Positions 1-13,300 of a stretch of 64,000 nt of DNA are shown here, piece by piece. Numbering within the stretch: position 1 is the first letter of the stretch; each line of letters begins with the position of its first letter. The stretch is from NCBI GenBank assembly GCA_021904315.1, contig CM038923.1, forward strand, positions 17,552,038-17,616,037, written 5' to 3'. The notes under the pieces were generated by a model. The model searched no databases and was not told where the DNA came from. It was given only the letters and a program-made list of their open reading frames with translations. Position numbers and translations under genes: made by a program. This DNA is from Sphagnum magellanicum. Taxonomy: Eukaryota > Streptophyta > Sphagnopsida > Sphagnales > Sphagnaceae.

Positions 1-115
1 GAGAAAACACAAAATAGAAACACACAACAAAGGAGACTAAACACACAGAAAAGGACCGCAAGGAAAAACATAGACCAAGTGGGCAAGTTCCAAGAAGCTC
101 CCCACTTACAAGACT

Positions 116-886
116 CTATACAAAATCATTTGGAATACTCCAAATGCTGAAATTCCAAAACAGAGAATTTTCTTTATTGAGCAACCCTCCAATCCTCTTT
201 GACAGAATCTTTAGAGGGTACCGTTTATTCTTCAGAAGGACATTAAGACTGACCATCTGAGAGACAAAGAAATCTTTAGAACTACAAAGCCTCAAAAACC
301 TGTAAAATTGACTATTGATAACTCCCAACTTAACAATAATAGAGATATTGGAATGAACATGAGGCATATGAATCATTTCAATACCTGCATACTCTGGTTG
401 AGGACATTTATCAAAGATATCACAAGATATACCTTGAGGACAAGTTTGCTTCACATCTAGATCCAAGAAGTTATGAGAGAAGCCCTTAGAAGTAGAATTC
501 AAAGTCTCACAAGATGTTTTTGGGTATATTCTGCTACCAAAAGGGCCTTGGTCTAGGTACATAAAACTCTCAAAGTCCAGAAAATCAAGAACAAAAACAT
601 CACCCGCAATCCTATGCACAAGGGACAACTTCTGGTCTAGAGCAATCATACATTCTCTGAATTCATGACAGCAACTAACACTCATTTTAACTTACAGTAA
701 TATTTTCACTCGTTCAGACGCAGCAGCAAATGCAAGGCAGGATGATTACTAAGCTGAAAACAGAGGGGCTATATAACAAGGTGATTCACCTAGGGTACAC
801 GAGATGGAACAAGAAGGGTGAACTTACTCGAAGACATTGCGGTTCGCAAACTCATCCCGGGTCGTATTGATAGTACTTCCAGGCAT
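116..886 (-). CDS. Hypothetical protein; first exon matches the local AP2-like family (two exons visible, may be partial)
   Basis: I infer two coding exons on the minus strand. Exon 1 is 886-828: an ATG followed by 19 codons ending RDEFANRNVF plus two bases, then a GTAAG donor. The same RDEFANR signature, with a similar flanking acceptor and donor, begins the AP2-like genes near 37.1 kb and 56.2 kb, so this is probably a third family member. The 5' acceptor is at 951/952. A phase-compatible acceptor at 675 opens exon 2 (674-116), which starts with Cys-Cys-His-Glu and runs about 185 codons to a stop. This second part is Cys-rich near its start and matches no family I know. No AP2 domain is visible; the AP2 exon may lie beyond the left edge, in which case 116-674 could be an alternative exon or intron. 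The product would be about 205 residues. Exon 1 is fairly secure; exon 2 is uncertain. Confidence 0.4.
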
Positions 887-1199
887 GATGCCGAATGAAT
901 CCGCAGTCTTAAGAGCAACGGCAATTCTTCGAAATGTAGATCGCGATTGCTCTGCACAGAAAAATATTTACAAGACGGCTTCTATAAAGTTTCACAAAAG
1001 CTCCGGAGCTGCAAAAAGAGCATAATTCAATCGAACTTGAAAACATTCCATACAAAACTGACCTTAGAGACTTGGTTCAAATTCAAAACACAATCTTGGA
1101 GGAGCGGCTTGAGATCTCCGTGGCTAGTAGCCCCTGATCGCCAAACCACGGCCGCACCAAAATCAAGAAAGAAAAACCGCAAAAACTACCTCGGAGGAA

Positions 1200-3265
1200 T
1201 CACTTACGGGAAGAGGAGTTACGGGTAAAAAAAAACACAAACAAACAAACAAACTCTCACTCTCCTCTTCCACAAATTGGCAAGCTACAGCTACCGCCAA
1301 ATGATGCTCAAGACTAAAAGTGAGTCAACACAAAAAAAATTCACAAAAGAAAAAACTCCTCTCCGTCGATTGATGCAATCAACAAACAAACAATGAGAAT
1401 GCTATTGAGTGAGCATTTTCATCACATATAAGTACCACCACAAAGCACAGATGAAAGGAAAGCGGCAGCTGCGACACGATCCCCACCACAAAGAGACGAC
1501 ACGAAACCGCGACACACCGACCACCGCATGTGAAACGGTACAAAAACAACAAACAAATTACAATGAGATTGTTGCCATTGAGACTTCACTCCACAGATGA
1601 TCCTCATCGCAGATAAGTAGCACGAAACACAGATGATGCAAAAAAAAAGCGGCACATACACACACACAAAGAGGCGACACAAAACCAAGAACACGGACAA
1701 ATGAACAGCACATATAGTTGTGTTGGATTGCCATGGATTCTTCACATGACGGGAGAAGAGGTAGGGCAACAACTCAAATGAGAGTGATAATGCTGTTTTC
1801 TTCAAAGGAAATGAGAAATCTGAATGGAAATGAGAAAAGGATCAAAAGAGGAGCATGAATTGTACCAGGAAACACAGATGCTTCGATCTCCGTAGCTTGC
1901 TGCTCTGGCTCGCCAAACCACCAAGTGTATGATCAAACAAACGACCGCGCCAAAATGAAGAAAGACAAATCGCAGAACAACTTACTCTCGTGGAATCGCT
2001 TACCAGGGGTGGGAAAACACAAACAAAAAAAGCAAACAAACAAACAAAATCGCATACACCTGATGCGCAAGTTTGCAAGCTACAAACAGACAAACAAACA
2101 AACAAACTCTCACTCTCCTCTTCCACAAATTGGCAAGCTACAGCTACCGCCAAATGATGCTCAAGACTAAAAGTGAGTCAAAACAAAAAAATTTGACAAA
2201 AGAAAAAACTCCTCTCCGTCGATTGATGCAATCAACAAACAAACAAACAAACAATGAGAATGCTATTGAGTGAGCATTTTCATCACCTATAAGTACCACC
2301 ACAAAGCACAGATGAAAGGAAAGCGGCAGCTGCGACACGATCCCCACCACAAAGAGACGACACGAAACCGCGACACACCGACCACCGCATGTGAAACGGT
2401 ACAAAAACAACAAACAAATTACAATGAGATTGTTACCATTGAGACTTCACTCCACAGATGATCCTCATCGCATATAAGTAGCACGAAACACAGATGATGC
2501 AAAAAAAAAGCGGCACATACACACACACAAAGAGGCGACACAAAACCAAGAACACGGACAAATGAACTGCACATATAGTTGTGCTGGATTGCCATGGATT
2601 CTTCACATGACGGGAGAAGAGGTAGGGCAACAACTCAAATGAGAGTGATAATGCTGTTTTCTTCAAAGGAAATGAGAAATCTGAGTGGAAATGAGAAAAG
2701 GATCAAAAGAGGAGCATGAATTGTACCAGGAAACACAGATGCTTCGATCTCCGTAGCTTGCTGCTCTGGCTCGCCAAACCACCAAGTGTATGATCAAACA
2801 AACGACCGCGCCAAAATGAAGAAAGACAAATCGCAGAACAACTTACTCTCGTGGAATCGCTTACCAGGGGTGGGCAAACACAAACAAACAAAGCAAACAA
2901 ACAAACAAAATCGCATACACCTGATGCGCAAGTTTGCAAGCTACAAGCTACAGTTCTCACCACCACCAAACGATGCACAAGACTAGAAGTAAGCCAAAAA
3001 AAAAGAAAAAGTTCAAAAGAAGAAGAAAAAGCCTCCTTGAACTCCATTGCTTTCTTTCCGTCGATTGATACAAGTACCACAAAGCAACGAAGTCGCCGAC
3101 GGACGCGTGCACCGTAGAGAACGGAACTCCGTATGTGTATATGATAGTGAAAACGTGTATTTATTTTGGCGGAAGTAAATGCACAAGTTTTACCCTCCCC
3201 CCTCCTCCCCTCCTCCGTTTGTCTTTGCTCGATTGATGATGCGAATGCAGGAATTACTTACCAGG
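1200..3265 (-). other. Series of four related candidate 5' splice sites (possible alternative non-coding first exons)
   Basis: Read on the minus strand, donor-like GTAAG(T/C)-GATTCC or GTAAGTAATTCC sequences occur near 1201-1207, 1997-2004, 2858-2865 and 3251-3257. Three are preceded by CCCTG-type exon ends and followed by related sequence. They lie upstream of the coding first exon at 828-886, whose own acceptor is at 952. This arrangement fits duplicated alternative leader exons. It is inferred from consensus alone. Confidence 0.35.
1240..2950. repeat. Tandem duplication, about 860-bp unit, two copies
   Basis: Long blocks recur at an offset of 853-861 bases: 1418 with 2279, 1565 with 2426, 1926 with 2787. 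The copies are nearly identical apart from small indels in AAAC-rich tracts. Each unit contains a minus-strand 5' splice-site consensus preceded by CCCACCCCTG-like sequence. ORFs of 60-130 codons in either strand are duplicated with the unit and look incidental. The unit lies upstream of the minus-strand gene at 116-886. Confidence 0.9.
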
Positions 3266-3289
3266 GTGGAAACGAAAATGGACGATGGT

Positions 3290-3940
3290 AAAAAGGGTTA
3301 ATAAAGGACTTGGGCAAGGGGGAACCAGTGTCAAGAACCAGGTCTCAGTGACGATCAACACCTGGTGTGAGAAATGAGGTGACGTCAAACGAGGTGCGAA
3401 AGTCCATGACCTTTCGATACCCGGTAAGGGACTCCACTGTGTCAGACCCCATGGGTTTTGCCAGGTAAGGGACTCCCCTATACGGGACTCAATGGGTTCT
3501 TGCTAGGTATGGGACTCCTGCAATTGACTCACAAAGGTTGGGGCTAGTGAACACTCAGGCCACTGTCCATGTTGCAATTGATATCAAGCCCCTCACTTCT
3601 GTGCCTTATAGTATCTCTACCCCCACAACACTATGAACATTAACTTAACATTGGTTTACGCCAATCATTTTATTGACCAGTCCGTAGCAATCAAATCTTT
3701 CTAAATGTGTTCTTGTTGGTCAAGATATTTTGTCCATAGCAAAGTGGTCTCACACCATTCTACTATAGATTTTAATCTAAAGGTCACGCCACACTTGGAG
3801 GTAAGTAAGAGGTAGCTATATTTCTTCCTACCTCCAAAATTTGAAGATTTTTTCAAAAAAAAGCTAAAGGTAGCTATCTCCAGAGAAAATCCCCAAATAA
3901 CTTAGTGCTAAGGCTTTAACTTTGGCAAGCACTCCTAGCC
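3290..3940. other. Intergenic stretch with short GGGACTC repeats
   Basis: No gene is seen. Between about 3415 and 3520 a phrase resembling GGTAAGGGACTCC recurs three to four times in degenerate form. The rest is ordinary AT-rich sequence. Confidence 0.4.
3380..3387. promoter_or_regulatory. TGACGTCA palindrome (bZIP-type site)
   Basis: A perfect 8-bp TGACGTCA element, the CRE/as-1-type core bound by plant bZIP factors, lies about 120 bp upstream of the last candidate leader exon of the minus-strand gene. An 8-mer can arise by chance, so the regulatory role is only suggested. Confidence 0.25.
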
Positions 3941-3989
3941 TTCGACCTTGGTGAACACTCATGCCTACCACCTTCGCGTGCCATGCCTA

Positions 3990-4175
3990 AAATTTGTCAC
4001 TCTCCTTCTTTGTAGCAATGCAAACCTTGCAGCTTGGCTCTCTCACTCTTGCAACAACACACACCTTGCAACTCAGCTTTCTCGCTCTTGTAGCAACGCA
4101 CATCTTGCAACATGGTTCTCTCGCTCTTGCAACAACGCACACCTTATGGTTCAGCTCTCCCTCTCTTACAGCAAT
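3990..4175. repeat. 39-bp minisatellite, about four units
   Basis: Units of 39 bp built around CTCGCTCTTGCAACAACGCAC repeat about four times. Because 39 is a multiple of three, plus-strand frames stay open as 13-residue repeats, which creates ORFs of 61-154 codons that I treat as artefacts. Confidence 0.7.
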
Positions 4176-4439
4176 GTAGATAGCAACATCATAAACATGT
4201 GCAACAACGCAAACAACATCAAATGCAAGGTGATGAACATGGAGCTAGACCAAATTTTAGCAATGGGAATCCAAGTAAGCAATAAGTGTTCATTATTAAT
4301 TACCAAGTTGTCAAATGAATTCATGCATTACACTAAAAATTGCATTAGTATAAAAAATGTATTGACATATAACAATGCATTATGTTTGTTCATTATGTGT
4401 AAGGATTCATGAACTCAATAGCAATAGTTCAATTCCACT

Positions 4440-5110
4440 TGCTATTGCACCATCCATATCCAAGAACAAAAACAAAGGTAAAAGGAAACCAAAAGCCTCC
4501 ATTGATAATTTTGTGATTGAAGTCTGAGCCATCAAGAAGCCCAAACGACCAAACTAGGAACACCAAGAAATTGTTTCTTTGGTTCATGCAAAAAAATAAA
4601 AACATGATGTTTCAATAGGTGTAGTGGATTCCAAAGATTGTATCAAAAGTGCAATTGTGAAATTGAAGAAAATTATTGCATTAGTGATGGCATCTAGCTA
4701 TAGTGCACATGTTAAAAATAGACCAACATGTAAGGAGAAATGGACGACACTATACATTGATTACAAGTGGATCCAAAACTACATAGTTGGGATGGGACAC
4801 AATGATTTTTTTTGGAATATGTCTATTACAGATAAAGTCTCCATGAACTTGTTTAGGATGTCCAATAGGAGCATCTATGAGATGATTGATGCCTTCATGA
4901 AGACAAGGCCCATTTTCCAACAACTGCACTCTAGGGACTTCATGGATCTAATCGATGTGGTGTACAACCCCCTTCTTCATGAAGAAACAGAATCTGTAAT
5001 AGTAGGTGGTAAAGGATCCCCAATGTGTGAAGTTGATTTGGAACAAGATCTAATGTATACAATGTTCAATGTTGAGTGGCGACATGATCTCCAATCCTGC
5101 AACACCCCAA
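4440..5110 (+). pseudogene. Decayed Myb/SANT-like (trihelix-type) coding relic
   Basis: The open stretch at 4624-5190 encodes CKEKWTTLYIDYKWIQNY, then GHNDFFWNM and an RPIFQQLHSRDFMDL segment. The W..L..D...I spacing and the following aromatic-rich segment resemble the Myb/SANT-like DNA-binding domains found in plant transposon ORFs and trihelix proteins. Upstream (4440-4620) the same frame gives basic sequence interrupted by several stops, and downstream of about 5110 it degenerates. No promoter or splice context is convincing. Most likely this is a transposon-derived relic; the family assignment is by general resemblance only. Confidence 0.35.
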
Positions 5111-5454
5111 AATCCCATACAAACCCACAACACCCGTCGTTCCTACAAATAATCCTACAACACCAACAATTCTATTCAGTGAAAACCTAAACAAACAATG
5201 TAGGCACATCTTGATAATAACCTAAATAAACAAAAGCTGGAAAACCCTATAGAAACCAAACAAAAAAGAAAAACAAGGGTAGCAAACATATTACATGATG
5301 TCCAAACTTGCTAAAAGAAGTTTGGTGAGGTCACTTGATAACAAAACCTGTAGTACATTGATTCTTCCTTTATTTTGCAAACACATCCTAATAACAACCA
5401 AAACAAAACAAAACCTGGAAAAACCTCAAGAAACGAAAAGTAAAAAAAAAGAAA

Positions 5455-5800
5455 GTAGTGCAAAAGCAAACAAACTTGTCAAACAAACATTCAAGAATTG
5501 AAAAAAGTTCCAAATTGAGCTCAAGATGAAGCACACTCCCTCCTTGCTCTCTTCCACACTTTCCTCCAAAGTCTAGAAAAGAAGAAAGATAGAAGAGATG
5601 GCAAGTTCAAATTCTTTGATAAAGATGGAGTTGCTTTGAAGCAACATGAAGGAAACTATAGAAAAAAGAAGGTAGTGTAGAAGCAAACAAACCTATCAAG
5701 CAAAAACTCAAGAATTGAAGAAAGTTCTGAATTGAGCTGGAAATGAAGCATGCTCTCTTCCATGCTTTCCTTTAAAGTCCAGAGAAGAAAAAAAAAGACA
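5455..5800. repeat. Direct repeat of about 110 bp at about 226-bp spacing
   Basis: The phrase from GCAAACAAACTTGTCAAAC through the TTCCACACTTTCCTCCAAAGT region near 5465-5575 recurs, diverged, at about 5690-5795. No coding potential is recognised. Confidence 0.6.
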
Positions 5801-5899
5801 AAAGAAATGGCAAGTTGTACTCTACGGTAGAAATGCAATTGCTTCAAAGCAATGCTAATGGCAACGCTGATGGCGATTGAAAAAATGATCATGGCAACA

Positions 5900-7330
5900 T
5901 GAAAAGAAAAAGAAAAAGGTATGTAGCATCATGAGATGGTGTGGCCAACACATTGAAAAATCATGAAAAATTTTAATTAATTTTGCCCTAAAGTTCTGTG
6001 TGTGGACAAGCCTTGGATAAAAAGTTAGGAAGAAGTTAAAAAATTAGTGGTAGGCAACTTTTGGGTGGTAGGTGCCCCTTTTTTAGATGTTAGGAAAAAA
6101 TTGGAAAAAAATGCTACCTCTAAGTGTGGTGTGACTTTAAATGTGTGTTTATTGTTGTGGGGGTAATGATGATCTTGAGCATTCCACCCACATTCCACAC
6201 AACGTTTTTTTGGGATGAAGAACAATATATTCCATACTAGTTTGGGGTGGTAAAATGGTTTTGAGCAAACATTTATGCATTAGGATGTTATGGTTCACCA
6301 AAAAAAAAAAAAAGGTTTAACATTTATTATTGATTAGCCAAATTGATCGATTATTTCAAGTAATTTATTATTATTATTTTCATTTTCACTTATTATTTTT
6401 TTAAATTGATAACCATAACAACAAAACTTCAACCCTAACTACTAGGACTTTCTTTTATAGAAGGGTATATCACATGGGGGGGTCATATTGTTCTTAGGCT
6501 CGAGAACTAAAGTTGTCACCCTCATAGCCATGCCTTTAAATAACATCAACCCCCTTGACTAGGGTTTTGTTTTTCAATTTGATGTAGTTGAAATGGCGAT
6601 TATCCATAAGATGATTTAGCTAGATTTGGCTACATACTAGATATGAAAGTAAGAAAAAACTAGAATCCTTTTATTTTTTTGGATACCTTCTACAACTTAT
6701 CATAAAGATTAATCAATTTGGATTTTTTTTCTTCAAAAGTTATCAAATTTGGGCTACTTTTTTCATGAAGATCCTTTATATATGTTGAAATCATATTTTG
6801 AAATCAAAACTTGGCAAATTTTTGCCCAAAAAAAATTGTTCTCAACCTGACCCTTTTTCTATACTAAGTGTGTTAATTTGCCTTTTAGGTGGGTACTTTT
6901 TTTATAGGGGAGGCTTTGGGGAGCAAGCCTCCCCTACTTTGAGGGTTGTAGCCCAAGGTCATAGGTAGGTTAAATTTTTTGGGAGCATAATAGAATTATT
7001 AATAAAGTATGAAAAAGCAAGGGTGAGAACATCATGTTCATTGAAAACACAAGGCATAGTAAAAAAACACATGGTAAAGAATAGACAAAGAAAAGAAAAA
7101 CAAAGCAATATTTGGAAATGCACCAAAATCAGTGCATTTTCGACTTTTGCCTCATCTATTTGTGTTTTTCTATGAACATTGTTAACACCAAGGATGACTA
7201 TAAAAGATAATAGGCTTTGAAGATCTTTGCATTTTTAATGGAAGGAGTGAACATGTTTGAAAAGGAAGGTTGAAATGGTTATGGAAAGAGATTAAATTAT
7301 TTTTTACCACATGAAAGGTAACTATTTTTT
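5900..7330. other. AT-rich intergenic sequence, nothing recognised
   Basis: Only short ORFs, homopolymer runs (poly-A near 6300) and T-rich tracts are seen. Confidence 0.5.
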
Positions 7331-7339
7331 AGCACCAAG

Positions 7340-7530
7340 AGAACGCTTGAAGGTTTTTTAGGTGTGTATGAATGTCAATAAAGTTCGAGCATTTGGGTAT
7401 TTTAATAACCACAATTTTTTTTTAAGTCTATAAGAATGTTGGCAAAGATCAGGTGTTTGGATTTTTTGATAATCATGAAAGAACATTTGTTTTTAGGTTT
7501 GTTTAAATGCCAATAAAGATCATTTGAAGG
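7340..7530. repeat. Degenerate tandem repeat, about 75-90 bp, three units
   Basis: The phrase T-rich / AGGT.TGT..(A/G)AATG.CAATAAAG / (A/G)TTTGG.TTTTT / AATAACCA recurs near 7355, 7425 and 7490 with substantial divergence. Non-coding. Confidence 0.4.
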
Positions 7531-7539
7531 AGGAGGTCA

Positions 7540-10500
7540 CATTCTAGAAGTCATAGGCTTGAAAAAGGAGGTTGCATGCTTGAAAAAGGTCCGTTGACAA
7601 GCGGATCAACAAAAGTGGAAAAAATCAAACACTCGAATACTATCGATAGGCAATTGTTGCTTATAGGTCATCATTTTTTGGATTTGAGCATTGTGTCAAG
7701 TTGTAGGTGAAGCACAAGCCTTTTAAAACCATGGTCATAGTGACAACACATTGTTGTTAAGTCTTTTGTCATTAAGTCTTATTGTTCAAATTTTTTCATG
7801 ATTTGGGAATCTATATAGTTGTTGTGTGTGGTTTTTCCACATTTATGTGGTCTCTTTCCATTTTTTGCTGCAAGGTTTGTGAGTTTGTGCAAACCCTAAA
7901 TGAAAAAAATTAGTTCAATCCTGCAAGAAACCTCCTTCATACCTTCTTCATGTACAAACAAATCTGCCACCCACATCTTATAAACCCACGTATACCCAAA
8001 ACTTGAAACTAGAATTGTGTTCAAGGAAACAATGTAGCTTGTTGTTTCCTCTCCTAGATTCTATTAGTTTCACATGTTTGCCTTTGATGCCTTCAATGTT
8101 TTGGCATTTTTGTCAAGTGATTAAAACATGGTTTATGGTTGTAAGCAAAAGTCTTCCTTGGAATGCATTAGAAGTATTGAAAGTTGACCATAGGTCCTAC
8201 CTCCAACACCTTGCCATAACTAATGGTACCCTAAGGTTTCATTCCAAATGTGCTTTGAGGAACTTCAAACTTTGAAGATGTGCTTGTTACCCATTGACCT
8301 AGTTTATCCATTTTTTTATGATTTAAAAAATATTTTTTATAATGTCATTCTATGGAATGTGGAACAACTTTTTTGATATATCTATGTTTTGTTTTTCCAC
8401 CATTGTTCAACTTTGAATGGGCACAAATTTTCTATAGATTTCAATTACTTTCCATTTATTTCATTTGCTTTGATGTGCTTTCAATTTGGGTCTCATTTTG
8501 TTGAATCCAAAGTATGTAAATGCATGTCACTACAACTCTTTCTATTTATATACCTATAAAACTTCATTGTGGTTTGATCTCTCTTTCCCTCCCTCAATCT
8601 ATCACTCAATTTTTTTATGTCTTTGTCTCTCTAGATTTGTAACACATTCTTTTTGTCTTTAAGCAATTACAAAACATCATCTTATTTCTTTCCCTCAAAT
8701 TTTGTCTCTTTTTGTCTTTGATCTTCTAAATTTGTAGCATTTGTTTTTTGCTTGTAGGTATATACAAAACCCCACTTTATCTTTTTCCTTCACTCTATTT
8801 CTTTATGTTTCTATCTCTACTTAAATCTTTTTCCCTCACTTTCTTTATGTCTATGTTTTTCATTTTGTCTTTATGTCTATCTTCATTTTGTTTAATTTGG
8901 TTTGCATAACCAAAGTGAGAAATGAGTTTCCAAAATAGAAAACCCCTAACATGTGTGATAAGTACTAACTTTTAGTTCTATATAAAAATAGAAACCAAGT
9001 ATTAGAATGATGTATAAGCTACCGACTTTCAAATTTACTAACAACACTTTCACCATAGTCCTAACATGCCTTTTTCTTATAGGTACCAATTCAATTTTGT
9101 TATGCAAACCTTAAGTCCTTTTAATTTATTACATTTCAACTTCTACTTATTCTACCACACAAATTTAGTGATCCAAAACTTCCAAACTTGCAAAGAAAGT
9201 GATACAAAACCAAAATAGGGAGGAGGGGAAATGGTGCCCCATTTCTTTCCAAATCTCCATTTGGAATAACAAGAATTCAAAAACTACCAAATGTCCCAAT
9301 TTGCACCAATTGTTAATTTGCCTACTTGTCCAATCCTTATGTTGCCTACATGTTCCTCTAATAATGTACATCTAATTCCACTTGAAAAAAAATGTTCAGT
9401 AGGTAAGTCTTCTAGTTTGAAAAAAAAACTTTATTTTAAGCTTAATTTAGAATGGGATTACTTCTTTTGAAATTCTAAAAGTGGTCAAATTCCTTCTTGG
9501 TGGATTTAGGCTTGCTCTTCACTACTTAAAGTCTTTTTGAAATATAAGGTCATGTTTTGTTTTTTTGGTAACCTAAGCTTGTCACAACTTAATCATTAAG
9601 CCACATCTTGCTTCCTTTTAAGATTTAGTATTTCTCTCCCAATGCCAGGCTAGAAAATGTATATGTATTCAATGTATCTACATATCAAATGTAGTTGAAT
9701 CCACCCAATCTTCCATTTTTTTAGTTTGTAGGTTTTTCATCATAAGTTTTGTTTTTCAATTTGTGGAGGTCAAATGAAAACCCAAAAATCTAAATCTTGG
9801 TATTTGAATATCATGCATGTTTAGATCCTATGTACATACACATTTATGAGCAATAGATTCTTGTTAGGTTGTTGACAAATGTCCAATTTATATTTCTATC
9901 TTTTTCATTAGGTCTCTCATTTTATCTCTCTATTTAAATTTTTTTCCCTCACTTTCTTTTTGCTTGTGTTTTTCTCACTTTGTGATCTATTTGTAATTTA
10001 TGCTTATCACAAGCTAATCATTAGGGCACGTCCTACTTCATGTCATCCTACTTCTTGTTCTATCATTCACGAACTACAAGTTTTACCACTCAGAACACTA
10101 AGCACAACATGAAAAGGCTATACTAGATTATTATCAATATTTGCATTTTAACAAAGTTTCTTGTTTGGAGACTTTAGAGTAACCTTAATAACCTTTGAAA
10201 CCCCCTTCTTAAACCTCTTTGACCTCTAATTGAAATTTAGTGACTATATGGAGGGGTTTGACGTTGACCCATTCATGATCCAAAAGAATGATTGTGATAT
10301 GTTGGTTAATAATAGGCCCACAAAGGCACCTTAGAAAGAAGAAGGCCCAAGGTAGATTGTGGATTCTTTACACTTGACTTGCCTAGCCAACTTTTACAAC
10401 TATCACTTCATGTTTTATAGGTGGGATAAAAAAATGTGACACAACTTGTCGCAAGCTAAGTTTGGAAAGTTGTCTACCCAGATTACAAATTGTAGTTCCT

Positions 10501-13300
10501 TGATTATACTTTCCAAGAGGAGAGCCTAAAGGATAGACTATGAAATATGTTAAAGGAGTTGAAGATAGGCTTGACCAATGAAGAGGGTGTAAAAGGTTGT
10601 GCTACATAATGACCAAGTTTTGGCACAATTCAAATCAATTGATGGACATGCAACATGAAATGTACTAAAAATGTGGTAAAGCTTGGTGGTAGGTACAAGT
10701 CTCCCTATTTATTGTTCCTCTACTATCCTGGCTCCTAACCATGTCCTTATGTTAAATGGGATGACAAGGACATCAAATGAGATGGCAAGACCATCCTTTA
10801 TACTTTCTACTACATCTATGGGTATAATGATTGAGAGGCTAATGACCAAGTTGGAGATGTTGCAATCATAATTGAAAGATGTTGTCATTATCACCAACAA
10901 ACTATAAGCTAGTGTGGAGGAATGGGAGGCTCTATTAAGGGCAAAAATAGATGTGAGAAAAAATTGCATTCAACATGGTTAATTTAAAGGCAACTAAAGA
11001 ATGTGAAATCCTTGCAAATGTAACATTCAAGGCTAAGGTCAAGGATTTGTTAAACTTGTAATCAATAATCACCATCTTCACCATGTTTTGTTGGGTCATT
11101 CTAGTGCTTGCTAATAATTTCAAGTGTGAAGTCTTGACAATGTCTATGTAAATTTTTTGTTAATAATATAACTACCTTGAACAAATGACTATACTTTTCC
11201 TAATGTTTCATTAACCTTTTCCATTTTAATTTCAATCCCCCAACATCCATTCCACCTTAACTCATAAACTCACATGATTTTGTTGTAAGTTAGTCAAACC
11301 AAACTTGAAAAAAACCAATGACCAAAAACCTTAAACATGACCCTAAAACTATTAACCATAATTTTTAAAAAAATTAAACTTAAACCTAAACCTAAAATTT
11401 AAAACCCTAAACATAAAACCTAAAAAATTAAAACTTATACTTCTAAACTAAATCCTAAACCTTAAATAGAAACCTAAATTTGTAATTTAAACCATAAAAT
11501 TAAAACTTTAACCCGAACCTTAAACATAAAAATGAACCTAAACCAAAACCAAAAACCTATAACCTAAAACTTAAATCTTAAATTTCATACCCTAAAACTT
11601 GAAATTCTAATCAAATGTTTCATAAAATCTACATGCAACTTGTTGTATGCCTTAATTGTATCTAGATGAATTCCAAACATTAATTCATGCCTCCCAATGT
11701 AATGCATTATGAACAACTCATCACCCATGTAAGCACGGTGACCCAATAAATATTCATATGTGTGCACAAAATACTAACACCATGACTTGTGGATGTTCGA
11801 CTAGCAAAAAATACTAATATCATGGTATGACTTTAAGTACATGATGTTCAAATATATGAACAACCCATGGTGGTCCACCACAACCATGTCATTCATGCAA
11901 TACATTTTTTTTCACCCATTAAATTAGCTTTGATGAGAAGAATTGTTCCAATGTTTTACATATTTCAATGAAGGCCACATCAATAAATCCAATGTAGCCT
12001 TAAAACTACAGAAGTTTTGTAGCCAAAACTAATTGCTCGAGCCACCAAATCTTGTTAACAATGATGAAATTGATGCAAGATGCAATAAATATGTTATCAT
12101 CTTTATTGCACTTTACTCTAATCCACATGAAGGCATCGTATTTAATCATATTATCATGTACAAAATGAAATTGAACAAACGTTATTTCGAAGTCAAATTG
12201 AAAGGTTGCCAAAAAATGCAATGTGACTCCCTTGTGGACTTCACATGAATAATAATGGTTGGGACCACAAGCTACGCCAATTCTTCAAATTCTTCGATAG
12301 TGAAATTGGTGAGAGTTTTAAACACACCTAACGTGGTTCACATGGTTGCCAAAACATCTTGCACACCTATATTGAGGTTGATTAATTGTATGTTTCTTCC
12401 TCAAACTATGCTAATATGAAATATTCCCAAGTATTGACACAAGTGATTGCAACTTGCATCACAATCAAATCATTTGCTACAATTTCATTTAGCAACTCCT
12501 TGTCATTAGTAGGGGAGTTCAAGTTAAAACTTGATAAAATAAATTGCATAGGTGGCAAATGGAATGGGATCTCACAAAGAAAAATGAAATGGGATTCCCA
12601 AAAACCCAAAAAAAAATTCAACTCACTTGGCACTCCCAAATGAAATGAAAACTTGAAACTCTAAAATTAAATGAGATGAAAAAAAAGAGCAAAAATGAAA
12701 TCCCTCCATTTATATGACATCAAGGTCATTAAATGAAAGCTCCCCAACCCCATATTCCCTAAACCCTACAAATAGAACTTAAACCCCCACCCAATCATAA
12801 AAAAATACTAAAGTTAGAATAAAACCAAATATCCCCTAAACCTCCAACAACCAAAAACAATAATTTGGAGTCTTGAACCCACTAACTCTGGAAAATAAAA
12901 ATAAAATCCCCCGCCCCCAGAGGACATTACCCAGCATAGATATTTATGAGGAAAAAAACATTTTGTCTTGGGATGCCTGGAAAATAATTAGAGTATCATT
13001 GGGGGAAAAAAAAAAAGAGGGAGGTCATTTGGTATAGGAGAAATGCCCAAATTTCTTGGGGCATTTTGTTTCTTCAAACAACCACGTCTAGCAGATGAAA
13101 AATTTCACTCTGTCATGCCACCTTCAAGCACACTAGAAATTTTCTGGTAGGACTTTCCATGAGGTGACATATTGAATTTAAAGTTACTCAAGAAAGTGTA
13201 CCCCAAAAAGGTCTGAGCCTTCAGGCTTCGGCATGAAGCAATCTCTAAGATAACTAATCTCCTATGTTGTTGTTTAAAGTCAAAATCTTTGTCAACGTTA
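7540..13300. other. Long AT-rich intergenic region without a supported gene
   Basis: The largest ORFs (for example 8003-8275 and 10709-10969) are short, AT-driven and without recognisable motifs or splice context. T-rich TTTTGTCTTT-like tracts recur at 8580-8890 and 9890-9990. I see no RNA gene. Confidence 0.5.
11330..11600 (+). repeat. Degenerate CCTAAA-rich (telomere-like) tract
   Basis: Dozens of variants of CCTAAA, ACCCTAAA and CCTAAAAC run through this stretch, as expected of a decayed interstitial array of the plant telomere repeat CCCTAAA, though a simple A-rich low-complexity origin is possible. Confidence 0.5.

Noticed and set aside
1409-3117. Multiple 60-127-codon ORFs in the first 3 kb
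   Set aside because: They duplicate with the 860-bp unit on both strands, have low-complexity composition, and lack recognisable domains.
8003-8275. 90-codon plus-strand ORF
   Set aside because: AT-driven composition, no motif, no splice or promoter context, and surrounded by non-coding sequence.
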